This document shows positions 1 to 5,604 of a stretch of DNA of 9,470 nucleotides, one piece after another. The translations under genes were made by a program, and so were the position numbers. The stretch covers positions 1-9,470 of the forward strand of contig JAGVPN010000462.1 in NCBI GenBank assembly GCA_020052215.1, read 5' to 3'. The stretch comes from Syntrophobacterales bacterium. GTDB taxonomy: Bacteria > Desulfobacterota > Desulfobaccia > Desulfobaccales > 0-14-0-80-60-11. The notes below the pieces were generated by a model. It searched no databases. It was not told the DNA's origin and worked only from the letters and a program-made list of their open reading frames with translations. Position 1 is the stretch's first letter; each line of letters opens with the position of its first letter.

Positions 1-14
1 CATTCAGGCAGCAT
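1..14 (-). CDS. 5' end of an unidentified gene leaving the window
   Basis: An ATG on the minus strand (complement of 12-14) opens a frame reading Met-Leu-Pro-Glu before the window ends, so the product cannot be identified. The start is believable because a perfect AGGAGG (complement of 22-27) lies 7 bases upstream, and a strong promoter lies a little further upstream (45-73). The gene follows the radical SAM maturase on the same strand after a 113-base gap and has its own promoter. It could be a partner of the maturase (precursor peptide, exporter, second enzyme) or unrelated. Four codons give no evidence either way. Confidence 0.6.
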
Positions 15-21
15 AATCAGC

Positions 22-27
22 CCTCCT
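22..27 (-). promoter_or_regulatory. Strong Shine-Dalgarno for the leftward outgoing gene
   Basis: The complement reads AGGAGG, 7 bases before the ATG at 14-12. It is a full match to the anti-SD and decides the start of the gene that runs off the left edge. Confidence 0.75.
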
Positions 28-44
28 TTGTCGATTTTGGGACC

Positions 45-73
45 AGATTATGCTAATAAATTACTTAAGTCAA
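45..73 (-). promoter_or_regulatory. Sigma70-type promoter driving the leftward outgoing gene
   Basis: On the minus strand a -35 TTGACT (complement of 68-73) and a -10 TAATCT (complement of 45-50) are separated by exactly 17 bases, in AT-rich DNA, with the start codon about 31 bases beyond the -10. Five of six -35 bases and five of six -10 bases match consensus. The -35 lies inside a GTCAA/TTGAC inverted repeat (69-73 and 81-85, 7-base spacer) that could be an operator. The promoter assignment is inferred from sequence only. Confidence 0.6.
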
Positions 74-107
74 GTTTTAATTGACGTTGTAGGGTTAAGC
101 AAATGCA

Positions 108-131
108 TTAATGCCTGCCTTAGGCCATTAA
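108..131 (-). terminator. Possible stem-loop at the 3' end of the radical SAM gene
   Basis: TTAATG (108-113) pairs with CATTAA (126-131), and an inner GCC/GGC stem (117-119 with 123-125) closes a three-base loop, leaving a three-base bulge. The structure overlaps the stop codon of the radical SAM gene. No long T-run follows on the minus strand, so this is at best a weak or processing-type 3' structure. Confidence 0.3.
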
Positions 132-1564
132 CGCCAACTTTTCCGGCTTAAACAGTTTTGAAAATTTTGATTCTTGCACCGGGCAATGGAGGGATAGTTA
201 AGCTTCGTTAGGGAGTAATTCAAGGCCAATCGTTGGGAGATATTAAATTTTAACGGCGGGCAAGGCACGAGGCCGATATGCCAGGCTTTTGGGCAGGCGC
301 CGCCGCACACCGGCAGGATCTCGCAGGTGTGGCATGGAAGTTTGCCCTGTTCAATGTGGTCGTAAAACTTTCCCAAGAGGTCGCGTTTACCGGGTTCTTC
401 CCCCCTTGCCAGGCTGCCGATGGCGTGGAGGTTGGATGGCTTTCCCATAATTCCCGGTGCAGCCGCAGGCTGCTCATAGTCCGGAACATAACTGAACTCC
501 GAGCAGTTAAACAGGTTGCCGAAGGCATCCACATTTTCGGCCTCGGGCTCCACCGCAAAACAGATAATGGGAAGGCGTGGGGGGATTAAATCTGTGTTAT
601 TGAAGCCCAGATGCTTCATCTGCAACAACCAGGGTATCTCCCAGGTGGCATAGGTTTCGGGGCTCACGGGCAGGCCGCGATGATCGTTGACCCAAGGGTG
701 CACCGGCACCATGTAAAGCCTCTGAAGCCGTTCATGAAGCCGGTAATCCGCCAGCCTCTGAATCATCGGGGTAACGCCGTCACGGTTATTATGGTCCACA
801 TTGCATCGGATTCTGAGATTTACCTCTTCCAGGTCTGCGCGGCGTGCCAGGTCAACGACATTATTAAATATTCTCCGGAAGGTAGGAATGCCGTCCTTAC
901 CGACCCGTCTTTGGTCATGAAATATGTCGATGCCGTCCAGGGTGACGTCAATTTCCCTGACGGCATGTTCATGGCAAAGCTCCCCCGCCGTCCTGGGGGC
1001 CAAAAGCAGCCCATTGGTCACAATCTCCGCCTGGTAAGTGCAGCCGGCAGCGGCCGCTATAGCTCTTAACCTGGGGGTTAATTCCCGGATGATATCCATC
1101 GCCAGGAGAGGCTCGCCGCCGAACCAGCCGACCTTAAGCTCAGAGTACCTGCCGCTATGGAGCTTATCCTGCAGCCGCTGCACCAGCTTCCACTGGTCGT
1201 CCTCACCCAGCTGGTTGTGGCGGTGGGCCTGGCCGCAGTATTCGCAAGCAAACTGGCAGTCCGCGGTGGGCTGAATTGCCACAAAAAGCCTGCCGGTGTT
1301 TGCCGCGGCTTCCCGGTTTTCACCCAAGACGGCTGCCAGTTCATCTTCCTGGGAATTGACGATAATTCTGGAATCCTTGAGTTGTCCAAATAAGGGCAAT
1401 GGGAGGTCGCCAAAATTTCCATCCGAGAGGGAATCCCAGCATGGGAGGTCCACCGCGATGACTGCACCCGTACGGGTCCCCAATAGTAGGCGTCGGCCTC
1501 GGCCGTCCAAGTGGCTGGGGATCGGGTCAGTAACCACCAGATAGCGTGAAAGTTTGAGGTACAT
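128..1564 (-). CDS. Radical SAM/SPASM protein, probable peptide maturase
   Basis: A 478-residue radical SAM enzyme. Numbered from the ATG start, the S-adenosylmethionine-cluster motif CxxxCxxC is at Cys103, Cys107 and Cys110, and GGEP is near 149-152. The C-terminus carries a complete SPASM pattern: Cys335 then GX4C ending at Cys354; CX2CX5CX3C at Cys411, 414, 420 and 424; and Cys435. This predicts two auxiliary [4Fe-4S] clusters. About 95 residues precede the radical SAM core, where maturases of ribosomally made peptides often carry a leader-binding region. That architecture, rather than the shorter sulfatase-maturase form, points to a RiPP maturase, but the substrate is unknown. ATG at 1564 is chosen over an in-frame GTG at 1582, which lacks a ribosome site. 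The last 20 or so residues look like an unconserved tail. No partner gene is identifiable nearby. Confidence 0.85.
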   Translation of the reverse strand: MYLKLSRYLVVTDPIPSHLDGRGRRLLLGTRTGAVIAVDLPCWDSLSDGNFGDLPLPLFGQLKDSRIIVNSQEDELAAVLGENREAAANTGRLFVAIQPTADCQFACEYCGQAHRHNQLGEDDQWKLVQRLQDKLHSGRYSELKVGWFGGEPLLAMDIIRELTPRLRAIAAAAGCTYQAEIVTNGLLLAPRTAGELCHEHAVREIDVTLDGIDIFHDQRRVGKDGIPTFRRIFNNVVDLARRADLEEVNLRIRCNVDHNNRDGVTPMIQRLADYRLHERLQRLYMVPVHPWVNDHRGLPVSPETYATWEIPWLLQMKHLGFNNTDLIPPRLPIICFAVEPEAENVDAFGNLFNCSEFSYVPDYEQPAAAPGIMGKPSNLHAIGSLARGEEPGKRDLLGKFYDHIEQGKLPCHTCEILPVCGGACPKAWHIGLVPCPPLKFNISQRLALNYSLTKLNYPSIARCKNQNFQNCLSRKSWR

Positions 1565-1624
1565 TCCAGGGCTTCCATCCACTTTTTTTGGGGGGTTGTT
1601 CCAGACCGCCTGGCCTCAAATTAG

Positions 1625-1825
1625 TTATGCGGTCTTTATCACAAGGAGTGGGGAGGCCAAAGCATCAAGAATCGCCTTTGCCAGGAAACTTCGGAGATCG
1701 GAAAGAATACTCAGCAGCAGCGACACCACGCCGTCACGTGGAGCGTGGCTAGACTCGTCCCTGAGTGCCGACCGTATGCTCCTTGCAATTGGGCCGCCTT
1801 CATATCCCGGCCCCGGAGGCCGTAT
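1625..1825 (-). other. Short open frames in the radical SAM leader; doubtful precursor candidates
   Basis: Two overlapping short frames precede the maturase on the same strand. The first starts with ATG at 1803 and stops at 1711 (30 codons), ending Ala-Trp-Cys-Arg-Cys-Cys. The second is open from 1825 to a TAA at 1625 (66 codons) without an ATG; a GTG at 1729 would give 34 residues, rich in Leu, Ser and Ala and partly helix-like. Neither has a good Shine-Dalgarno. One could be a precursor peptide for the maturase, but there is no leader/core pattern I recognise, and both may be chance frames. Confidence 0.2.
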
Positions 1826-1891
1826 TCAATTCTGCTTTTCTGTTAGCGAATTATCCGGTACTTGTTTTTTTCCTCATCGCAACTATTTTTT

Positions 1892-1897
1892 ATTATA
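1892..1897 (-). promoter_or_regulatory. Consensus -10 box upstream of the radical SAM gene
   Basis: The minus strand reads TATAAT in a very AT-rich stretch (about 1855-1930) in otherwise GC-rich DNA. The best -35 is poor (TTGGTG at a 19-base spacing). If used, it gives a leader of about 320 bases before the maturase ATG, containing the two short open frames described above. Confidence 0.35.
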
Positions 1898-1928
1898 TCG
1901 CATCCGGTTTTATATACACCAATATTTC

Positions 1929-2110
1929 TTAGGCCCCCCGAGGGAGTGAGTCCTGGGCGAGCCACTTGGCCCTGGCCTGGCGGGGGCTTGTAAAGCCGGA
2001 CTTTTTCGCCAGGCACTCCCGGTTATAGGTATCCACAAAGCACCTGACCGCCGTCCTACCTCCTCGAGGTTCTGAAACACTCTGAAGTAGATGACCTGCT
2101 CCTTGATAAT
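1929..2110 (-). pseudogene. C-terminal remnant of an IS3-type transposase, frameshifted
   Basis: Read on the minus strand, one frame gives Lys-Glu-Gln-Val-Ile-Tyr-Phe-Arg-Val-Phe-Gln-Asn-Leu-Glu-Glu-Val. After a one-base shift near 2054-2060 another gives FVDTYNREC, then SGFTSPRQARAKWLAQ, ending at TAA 1929-1931. Joined, these resemble the C-terminal end of the integrase-core domain of IS3-family OrfB proteins, where a 'fxxxYNxxxl...G..sPxqar' segment closes the protein. The catalytic DDE part is missing, and the upstream end runs directly into the C/G palindrome at 2111. It is a dead insertion-sequence fragment. The family assignment is from recalled pattern, not a search. Confidence 0.55.
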
Positions 2111-2139
2111 CCCCCCTGCCCCCCTTTACCAAAGGGGGG
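2111..2139. repeat. C/G-run palindromic repeat, copy 1
   Basis: CCCCCCTTT (2119-2127) and AAAGGGGGG (2131-2139) form a perfect 9-bp stem around a three-base ACC loop, preceded by another C6 run. It has the form of a dispersed REP-like element and abuts the broken transposase end. Confidence 0.6.
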
Positions 2140-2161
2140 AACTACAAGGAATTGTTGTTAA

Positions 2162-2183
2162 AGTCCCCCTTTGAAAAAGGGTG
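2162..2183. repeat. C/G-run palindromic repeat, degenerate copy 2
   Basis: AGTCCCCCTTT is followed by GAA and AAAGGGTG: a 6-bp stem (2167-2172 with 2176-2181) plus partial outer pairing. It looks like a decayed second copy of the element at 2111-2139, about 25 bases away. Confidence 0.5.
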
Positions 2184-2246
2184 ATTTAGGCAGATTTAAG
2201 AACCTCCAGACGGAAGGAATTTATGGCAAACGCGATAATCCGAATT

Positions 2247-2274
2247 GTCGGGGCGGTGCGCTCACCGCCCCGAC
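2247..2274. repeat. Perfect 12-bp hairpin, REP-like
   Basis: GTCGGGGCGGTG (2247-2258) pairs perfectly with CACCGCCCCGAC (2263-2274) across a four-base CGCT loop. It has no T-run on either side, lies about 150 bases past the catalase stop, and sits with two other palindromes. A dispersed repeat is more likely than a factor-independent terminator, although it could block readthrough or protect 3' ends. The flanks (2140-2246 and 2275-2423) hold no gene I can support. Confidence 0.6.
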
Positions 2275-2423
2275 GGGGGTTGCGACCATAAAGCCAGAAT
2301 TACCTCTATGACGGCAACTTGGTATAAGACGTTTTGCAGCCTGCTCCTACAAGCTGGCTCCGAAGTGACCTCCCTGGCGCTCTGGGGCAACCCCTGAAAA
2401 TATCTGCCTGTCCTGGGGACGCG

Positions 2424-3881
2424 TTATGCTCCTATAGGGACTTCGCTTAAGGGGATGCCCAGGGCCTCGGCCACCCCATGGCCATAGGCTGGATCGGCTT
2501 TCAGGCAGTTGCCGGTGTGGCGGATCTTGATCTCCCGGGGCGCCTCGCCCAGGGCCCGGGCGGTGTTGGCAAACAGCCGGGCCTGCTCCTCGGCGCTCAT
2601 CAGGCGGAAGAGTTTGCCGGGCTGGGAGTAGTAGTCGGTGTCTTCGCGATGATTCCAGTGGTCCGCGGCCCCTTCCAGGCTGAGAGGCGGTTCGGCAAAA
2701 TCCGGCTGCTGCTGCCACTCGCCGTAACTGTTGGGTTCGTAGGCCAGGGTGCCGCCATAATTGCCGTCAACCCGCATGGCGCCGTCGCGATGGTAGCTGT
2801 GGAACGGGCAGCGGGAGGCATTGACCGGGATCAGGTGGTGGTTCACCCCCAGCCGGTAACGCTGGGCATCGCCGTAGGAAAACAGACGTCCCTGCAACAT
2901 TTTGTCGGGTGAAAAGCCGATGCCGGGCACGATGTTGGCCGGGTTGAAAGCCGACTGTTCGACCTCGGCAAAATAGTTTTCCGGGTTGCGGTTCAGTTCC
3001 AGGACACCCACCTCCATCAGGGGATAATCCTGGTGGAACCAGACCTTGGTGAGGTCAAAGGGGTGGTAGGGGCAGGTGGCCGCGTCCTTTTCCGGCATCA
3101 CCTGAATAAACATGGTCCAGCGAGGAAAGTCGCCCTTCTCGATGCTTTCATACAGGTCACGCTGGTGGCTCTCCCGGTCCTTGCCGATGATGGCCTCCGC
3201 CTCGGCATCGGTGAGGTTGCGGATTCCCTGCTGGGTGCGGAAGTGAAACTTGACCCAGTACCGTTCGTGCTTGGCGTTGATGAGACTGAAGGTGTGGCTG
3301 CCAAAGCCGTGCATATGGCGGTAGGAACAGGGGATGCCCCGGTCACTCATGACGATGGTGACCTGGTGGAGCGCCTCGGGCAGCGAGGTCCAGAAGTCCC
3401 AGTTGTTGCGGGCGCTGCGCATATTGGTGCGAGGGTCCCGCTTAACCGCGTGGTTGAGATCGGGGAATTTGAGCGGATCGCGCAGGAAGAAGACGGGGGT
3501 GTTGTTCCCCACCAGATCCCAGTTGCCTGCTTCGGTATAGAATTTCATCGCGAAGCCCCGGATGTCGCGCTCGGCGTCGGCCGCGCCACGCTCTCCGGCC
3601 ACCGTGGAAAAACGGATAAAGAGATCGGTCTTCTTGCCCACCGCGGAGAATATCTTGGCTTTGGTATAGCGGGTGATGTCATGGGTGACGGTGAAGGTGC
3701 CGTAGGCGCCGGACCCCTTGGCATGCATGCGGCGTTCAGGGATTACCTCCCGGTCAAAGTGGGCAAGCTTTTCCAGAAACCAGACATCCTGCAGCAACAC
3801 CGGGCCGCGCGGTCCCGCGGTCATAATGTTTTGGTTGTCGACCACCGGGGCGCCGGCGTTAGTGGTGAGTTTCTTCTTCAT
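2424..3881 (-). CDS. katA: Monofunctional heme catalase
   Basis: A complete 485-residue catalase that dismutates hydrogen peroxide to water and oxygen; no signal peptide, so cytoplasmic. Numbered from the ATG, the distal histidine is His53 in [12 protein letters not shown], the active-site Asn is Asn126 in DLVGNN, and the proximal heme-ligand tyrosine is Tyr336 in [12 protein letters not shown]. The [17 protein letters not shown] and [11 protein letters not shown] blocks are intact. The length and absence of a C-terminal flavodoxin-like domain fit the small-subunit class. ATG at 3881 is chosen because AAGGAGG lies just upstream; an in-frame TTG at 3902 lies before that ribosome site and is rejected. 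The gene follows an MFS transporter after 88 bases. In an anaerobe it would serve oxygen-exposure defence. The symbol is the generic family name. Confidence 0.97.
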   Translation of the reverse strand: MKKKLTTNAGAPVVDNQNIMTAGPRGPVLLQDVWFLEKLAHFDREVIPERRMHAKGSGAYGTFTVTHDITRYTKAKIFSAVGKKTDLFIRFSTVAGERGAADAERDIRGFAMKFYTEAGNWDLVGNNTPVFFLRDPLKFPDLNHAVKRDPRTNMRSARNNWDFWTSLPEALHQVTIVMSDRGIPCSYRHMHGFGSHTFSLINAKHERYWVKFHFRTQQGIRNLTDAEAEAIIGKDRESHQRDLYESIEKGDFPRWTMFIQVMPEKDAATCPYHPFDLTKVWFHQDYPLMEVGVLELNRNPENYFAEVEQSAFNPANIVPGIGFSPDKMLQGRLFSYGDAQRYRLGVNHHLIPVNASRCPFHSYHRDGAMRVDGNYGGTLAYEPNSYGEWQQQPDFAEPPLSLEGAADHWNHREDTDYYSQPGKLFRLMSAEEQARLFANTARALGEAPREIKIRHTGNCLKADPAYGHGVAEALGIPLSEVPIGA

Positions 3882-3885
3882 GGTT

Positions 3886-3891
3886 CCTCCT
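3886..3891 (-). promoter_or_regulatory. Ribosome binding site of the catalase
   Basis: The complement reads AGGAGG within AAAAAGGAGGAACC immediately before ATG 3881. It fixes the start at the internal ATG rather than the earlier in-frame TTG. Confidence 0.75.
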
Positions 3892-3928
3892 TTTTGCGTC
3901 AAGCAATTTGTTTTGGATTAGCTTTCTT

Positions 3929-3969
3929 TAAGCGTCAAAACTAGATATCTCTGAATTTCACGACGCTTA
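3929..3969. promoter_or_regulatory. 8-bp inverted repeat between transporter stop and catalase
   Basis: TAAGCGTC (3929-3936) and GACGCTTA (3962-3969) are perfect complements separated by 25 bases, with the small palindrome AGATATCT (3943-3950) between them. One arm starts directly after the transporter stop codon. The other overlaps TTGACG on the minus strand, a possible catalase -35 with no convincing -10 at 15-18 bases. The heptamer TTGACGC recurs 36 bases downstream (3896-3902). It could be an operator, a transporter 3' stem-loop, or both. Confidence 0.35.
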
Positions 3970-5178
3970 TTACGGCGTAGCGCCTCCTTCGTGAGTCACG
4001 CTCATCAGGAAAACCGGGATGGACGCCAGCAAAAGGGCTCCCATGATCCAAAATGCCGGGAGGTAATCCATCCGGGCCAGAAGCACTCCAGCGACGATGG
4101 GCCCCGCGGCGTGCCCCACGTCGAAAATGGTGCCGAAGGCGCCCATGGCGGCACCGAAGTGCCGCTGCTGGCAGATGTCGGCCACCAGCGCCGCGGAAGA
4201 CGAAGTCACCAGGGCCTCGCCCAGCCCGAAGCAGGTGGCGGTGATCAGGAGCAGGTAAAAGTTGTGCAGCAGGGGAATAGCCCCAAAGGACAGGGCGCAC
4301 AGGACCATGCCCGCATTAATCAAGGGTCGCCGGCCGTACCGGTCGGAAGTCCGGCCCATGAGGGGCTTGGACAGGATGGTCACCAGGACCTGGACCCCCC
4401 AGAGGAGGCCCGCCTGGAATTCGTTCAACCCCGCCACCGTCACCGCATAAATGGGGAGAAAGGCTTCCAGCGCCCCCACCGTCAGGTTCTGGAGGCCTTC
4501 CATGGAGGAGGTGGCCACCACCCGCCGGTCGCTGAGCACTTCTTTGATCCCGGCGGCGAAGCGGCCCAGAGACTCTCTGAGCCCCTTACTCCTCTCCACG
4601 GTCTCCTTTCCCCGCAAGATGGTCAAGGCGAGGAGCAAGGAAAGGAAACCGGCCACCCCGCTGGCCAGGTAAACTACCTGAAAATCCAAGAGCGAGGGTG
4701 CGCCGGTGGCCAGGCGATAGAGGATAAACCCGCCCACCGGGGCCCCCACCAGGTTGCCGATAATGGTGACTGAGGAAAACCAGGAGAGCATCTCCCCTTT
4801 TCTGTCCCCCGCGGCGTCCATCACTACCGCCATGGCCACCGGCCCATAGATGGCGGTGGCGAAGCCGTGCAGGAACCGGATCAATATGAGTATCTGGTAG
4901 TTACCCACCAGAAGGTAGGTGAAAGGTATGACCGCGAAGACCACCAGGCCCGCCAGCAGAGTCTTCTTGCGGCCAATGAGGTCGGAGAGGGCGCCGGCGG
5001 GTAGCTTGAAAAAGATGCCGGTGACGGTGGAGATGCCCACGACCAGGCCGATGGCCTCGGGCCCGGCCCCCAAATAGAGGGCGAACAAGGGAAGCACCGG
5101 GGTCCGGGCCAGGGCATAGGAAAACCGGGCCAGAAACCCCACGGCGCACAGAGAATTATATTGATTCAGCAGGGGCAT
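3970..5178 (-). CDS. MFS transporter, drug/metabolite efflux-like
   Basis: A complete 402-residue inner-membrane protein of the major facilitator superfamily with the hydrophobic periodicity of about 12 membrane segments. The MFS loop 2-3 signature is clear at residues 62-72 (GALSDLIGRKK) and is echoed between segments 8 and 9 (GRTSDRYGRR, about 275-284), showing the two-fold repeat. A glycine-rich GNLVGAPVGG at 141-150 in the fifth segment resembles motif C of drug:proton antiporters. A charged loop near 190-220 separates the halves. These features suggest a proton-driven exporter of the DHA1 type; the substrate cannot be read from sequence. The start has a modest upstream AAGGTGAT at long spacing. 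Catalase follows on the same strand after 88 bases, possibly cotranscribed. Confidence 0.88.
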   Translation of the reverse strand: MPLLNQYNSLCAVGFLARFSYALARTPVLPLFALYLGAGPEAIGLVVGISTVTGIFFKLPAGALSDLIGRKKTLLAGLVVFAVIPFTYLLVGNYQILILIRFLHGFATAIYGPVAMAVVMDAAGDRKGEMLSWFSSVTIIGNLVGAPVGGFILYRLATGAPSLLDFQVVYLASGVAGFLSLLLALTILRGKETVERSKGLRESLGRFAAGIKEVLSDRRVVATSSMEGLQNLTVGALEAFLPIYAVTVAGLNEFQAGLLWGVQVLVTILSKPLMGRTSDRYGRRPLINAGMVLCALSFGAIPLLHNFYLLLITATCFGLGEALVTSSSAALVADICQQRHFGAAMGAFGTIFDVGHAAGPIVAGVLLARMDYLPAFWIMGALLLASIPVFLMSVTHEGGATP

Positions 5179-5195
5179 AAAGCTTCTAAATCACC

Positions 5196-5294
5196 TTAAT
5201 GCTTGGCCGCAGTAGGCCGGTCAAAGTAGATGCTCTTGCCGCTGAGGTTCACCGGGATGCCCATGGCCACCTCCGCCTTGATGTAACCGATGGC
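5196..5294 (-). pseudogene. 32-codon C-terminal remnant of an unidentified protein
   Basis: Between two in-frame stops (TGA at 5297-5295, TAA at 5198-5196), the minus strand encodes 32 residues: AIGYIKAEVAMG, then IPVNLSGKSIYFD, then RPTAAKH. Nearly every codon ends in G or C, as in the expressed genes here, so it reads as real coding sequence rather than chance. The TGA could be a mutated TGG, but upstream codons quickly lose coding character and there is no start, so only the 3' end of a gene survives. It lies just upstream of the transporter on the same strand. I do not recognise the family. Confidence 0.45.
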
Positions 5295-5397
5295 TCAGGC
5301 CGCGGCTATTTTGAGAAGTCGTCTCCACACCTTAACCCGCAGGTTTCCCGGTTTGGCCGGGACCGTGCAGAAAAAGAGGAGCCATTTATGCGTATCG

Positions 5398-5432
5398 TGT
5401 AACATGTGCTTAACTTGTTACAGATGTATAAT
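5398..5432 (+). promoter_or_regulatory. Putative promoter and operator for the WG-repeat gene
   Basis: A perfect TATAAT (5427-5432) has no good -35 at 17 bases. Where the -35 would be lies an inverted repeat, TGTAACA (5398-5404) and TGTTACA (5416-5422), with an 11-base spacer. The arrangement suggests a regulated promoter whose operator overlaps the polymerase site. I cannot assign a regulator family. The leader to ATG 5605 would be about 165 bases. Confidence 0.4.
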
Positions 5433-5511
5433 TTGTCAAGGGGGACTTTAAAAATTTGTGCGCGGGTAAAGAAATATCTTGGATTTCATCAGCGGTGTCC
5501 GGTAAGGTTTT

Positions 5512-5541
5512 TGCTAAGGAAGATGCTCTTTATCCTTAGCA
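5512..5541 (+). promoter_or_regulatory. 9-bp stem-loop in the WG-repeat gene leader
   Basis: TGCTAAGGA (5512-5520) pairs perfectly with TCCTTAGCA (5533-5541) around a 12-base loop, 64 bases upstream of the start codon. There is no T-run, so it is not a classical terminator. An AAGGA in the stem and an ATG in the loop (5523) open a 29-codon frame that overlaps the WG gene start, so a leader peptide is conceivable but unproven. Confidence 0.4.
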
Positions 5542-5604
5542 TAACAGTCTATAAATTCTGCGAGGGATTGCTTACGCGGCGAAGAATCCTCAGGGAGGCT
5601 TACC

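Noticed and set aside
1554..1949. 131-codon plus-strand frame opposite the radical SAM leader
   Set aside because: No recognisable domain, no ribosome site, poor codon use, and antisense to the likely leader and the transposase remnant. Probably a chance frame.
2111..2183. CRISPR-like repeat pair
   Set aside because: Only two unequal palindromic copies are present, with no regular spacers and no cas genes.
2247..2274. Hairpin considered as the catalase terminator
   Set aside because: It lies about 150 bases beyond the stop, has no T-run on the minus strand, and resembles a dispersed palindrome, so it is listed as a repeat.
3033..3944. 303-codon plus-strand frame antisense to the catalase
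   Set aside because: It is a shadow of the GC-rich third positions of the catalase gene, with no domain features. The catalase on the minus strand is unambiguous.
5388..5402. Four-codon ORF (Met-Arg-Ile-Val) with an AGGAG upstream on the plus strand
   Set aside because: It is too short to support as a gene. It ends inside the inverted repeat at 5398 and probably reflects chance or relic sequence.
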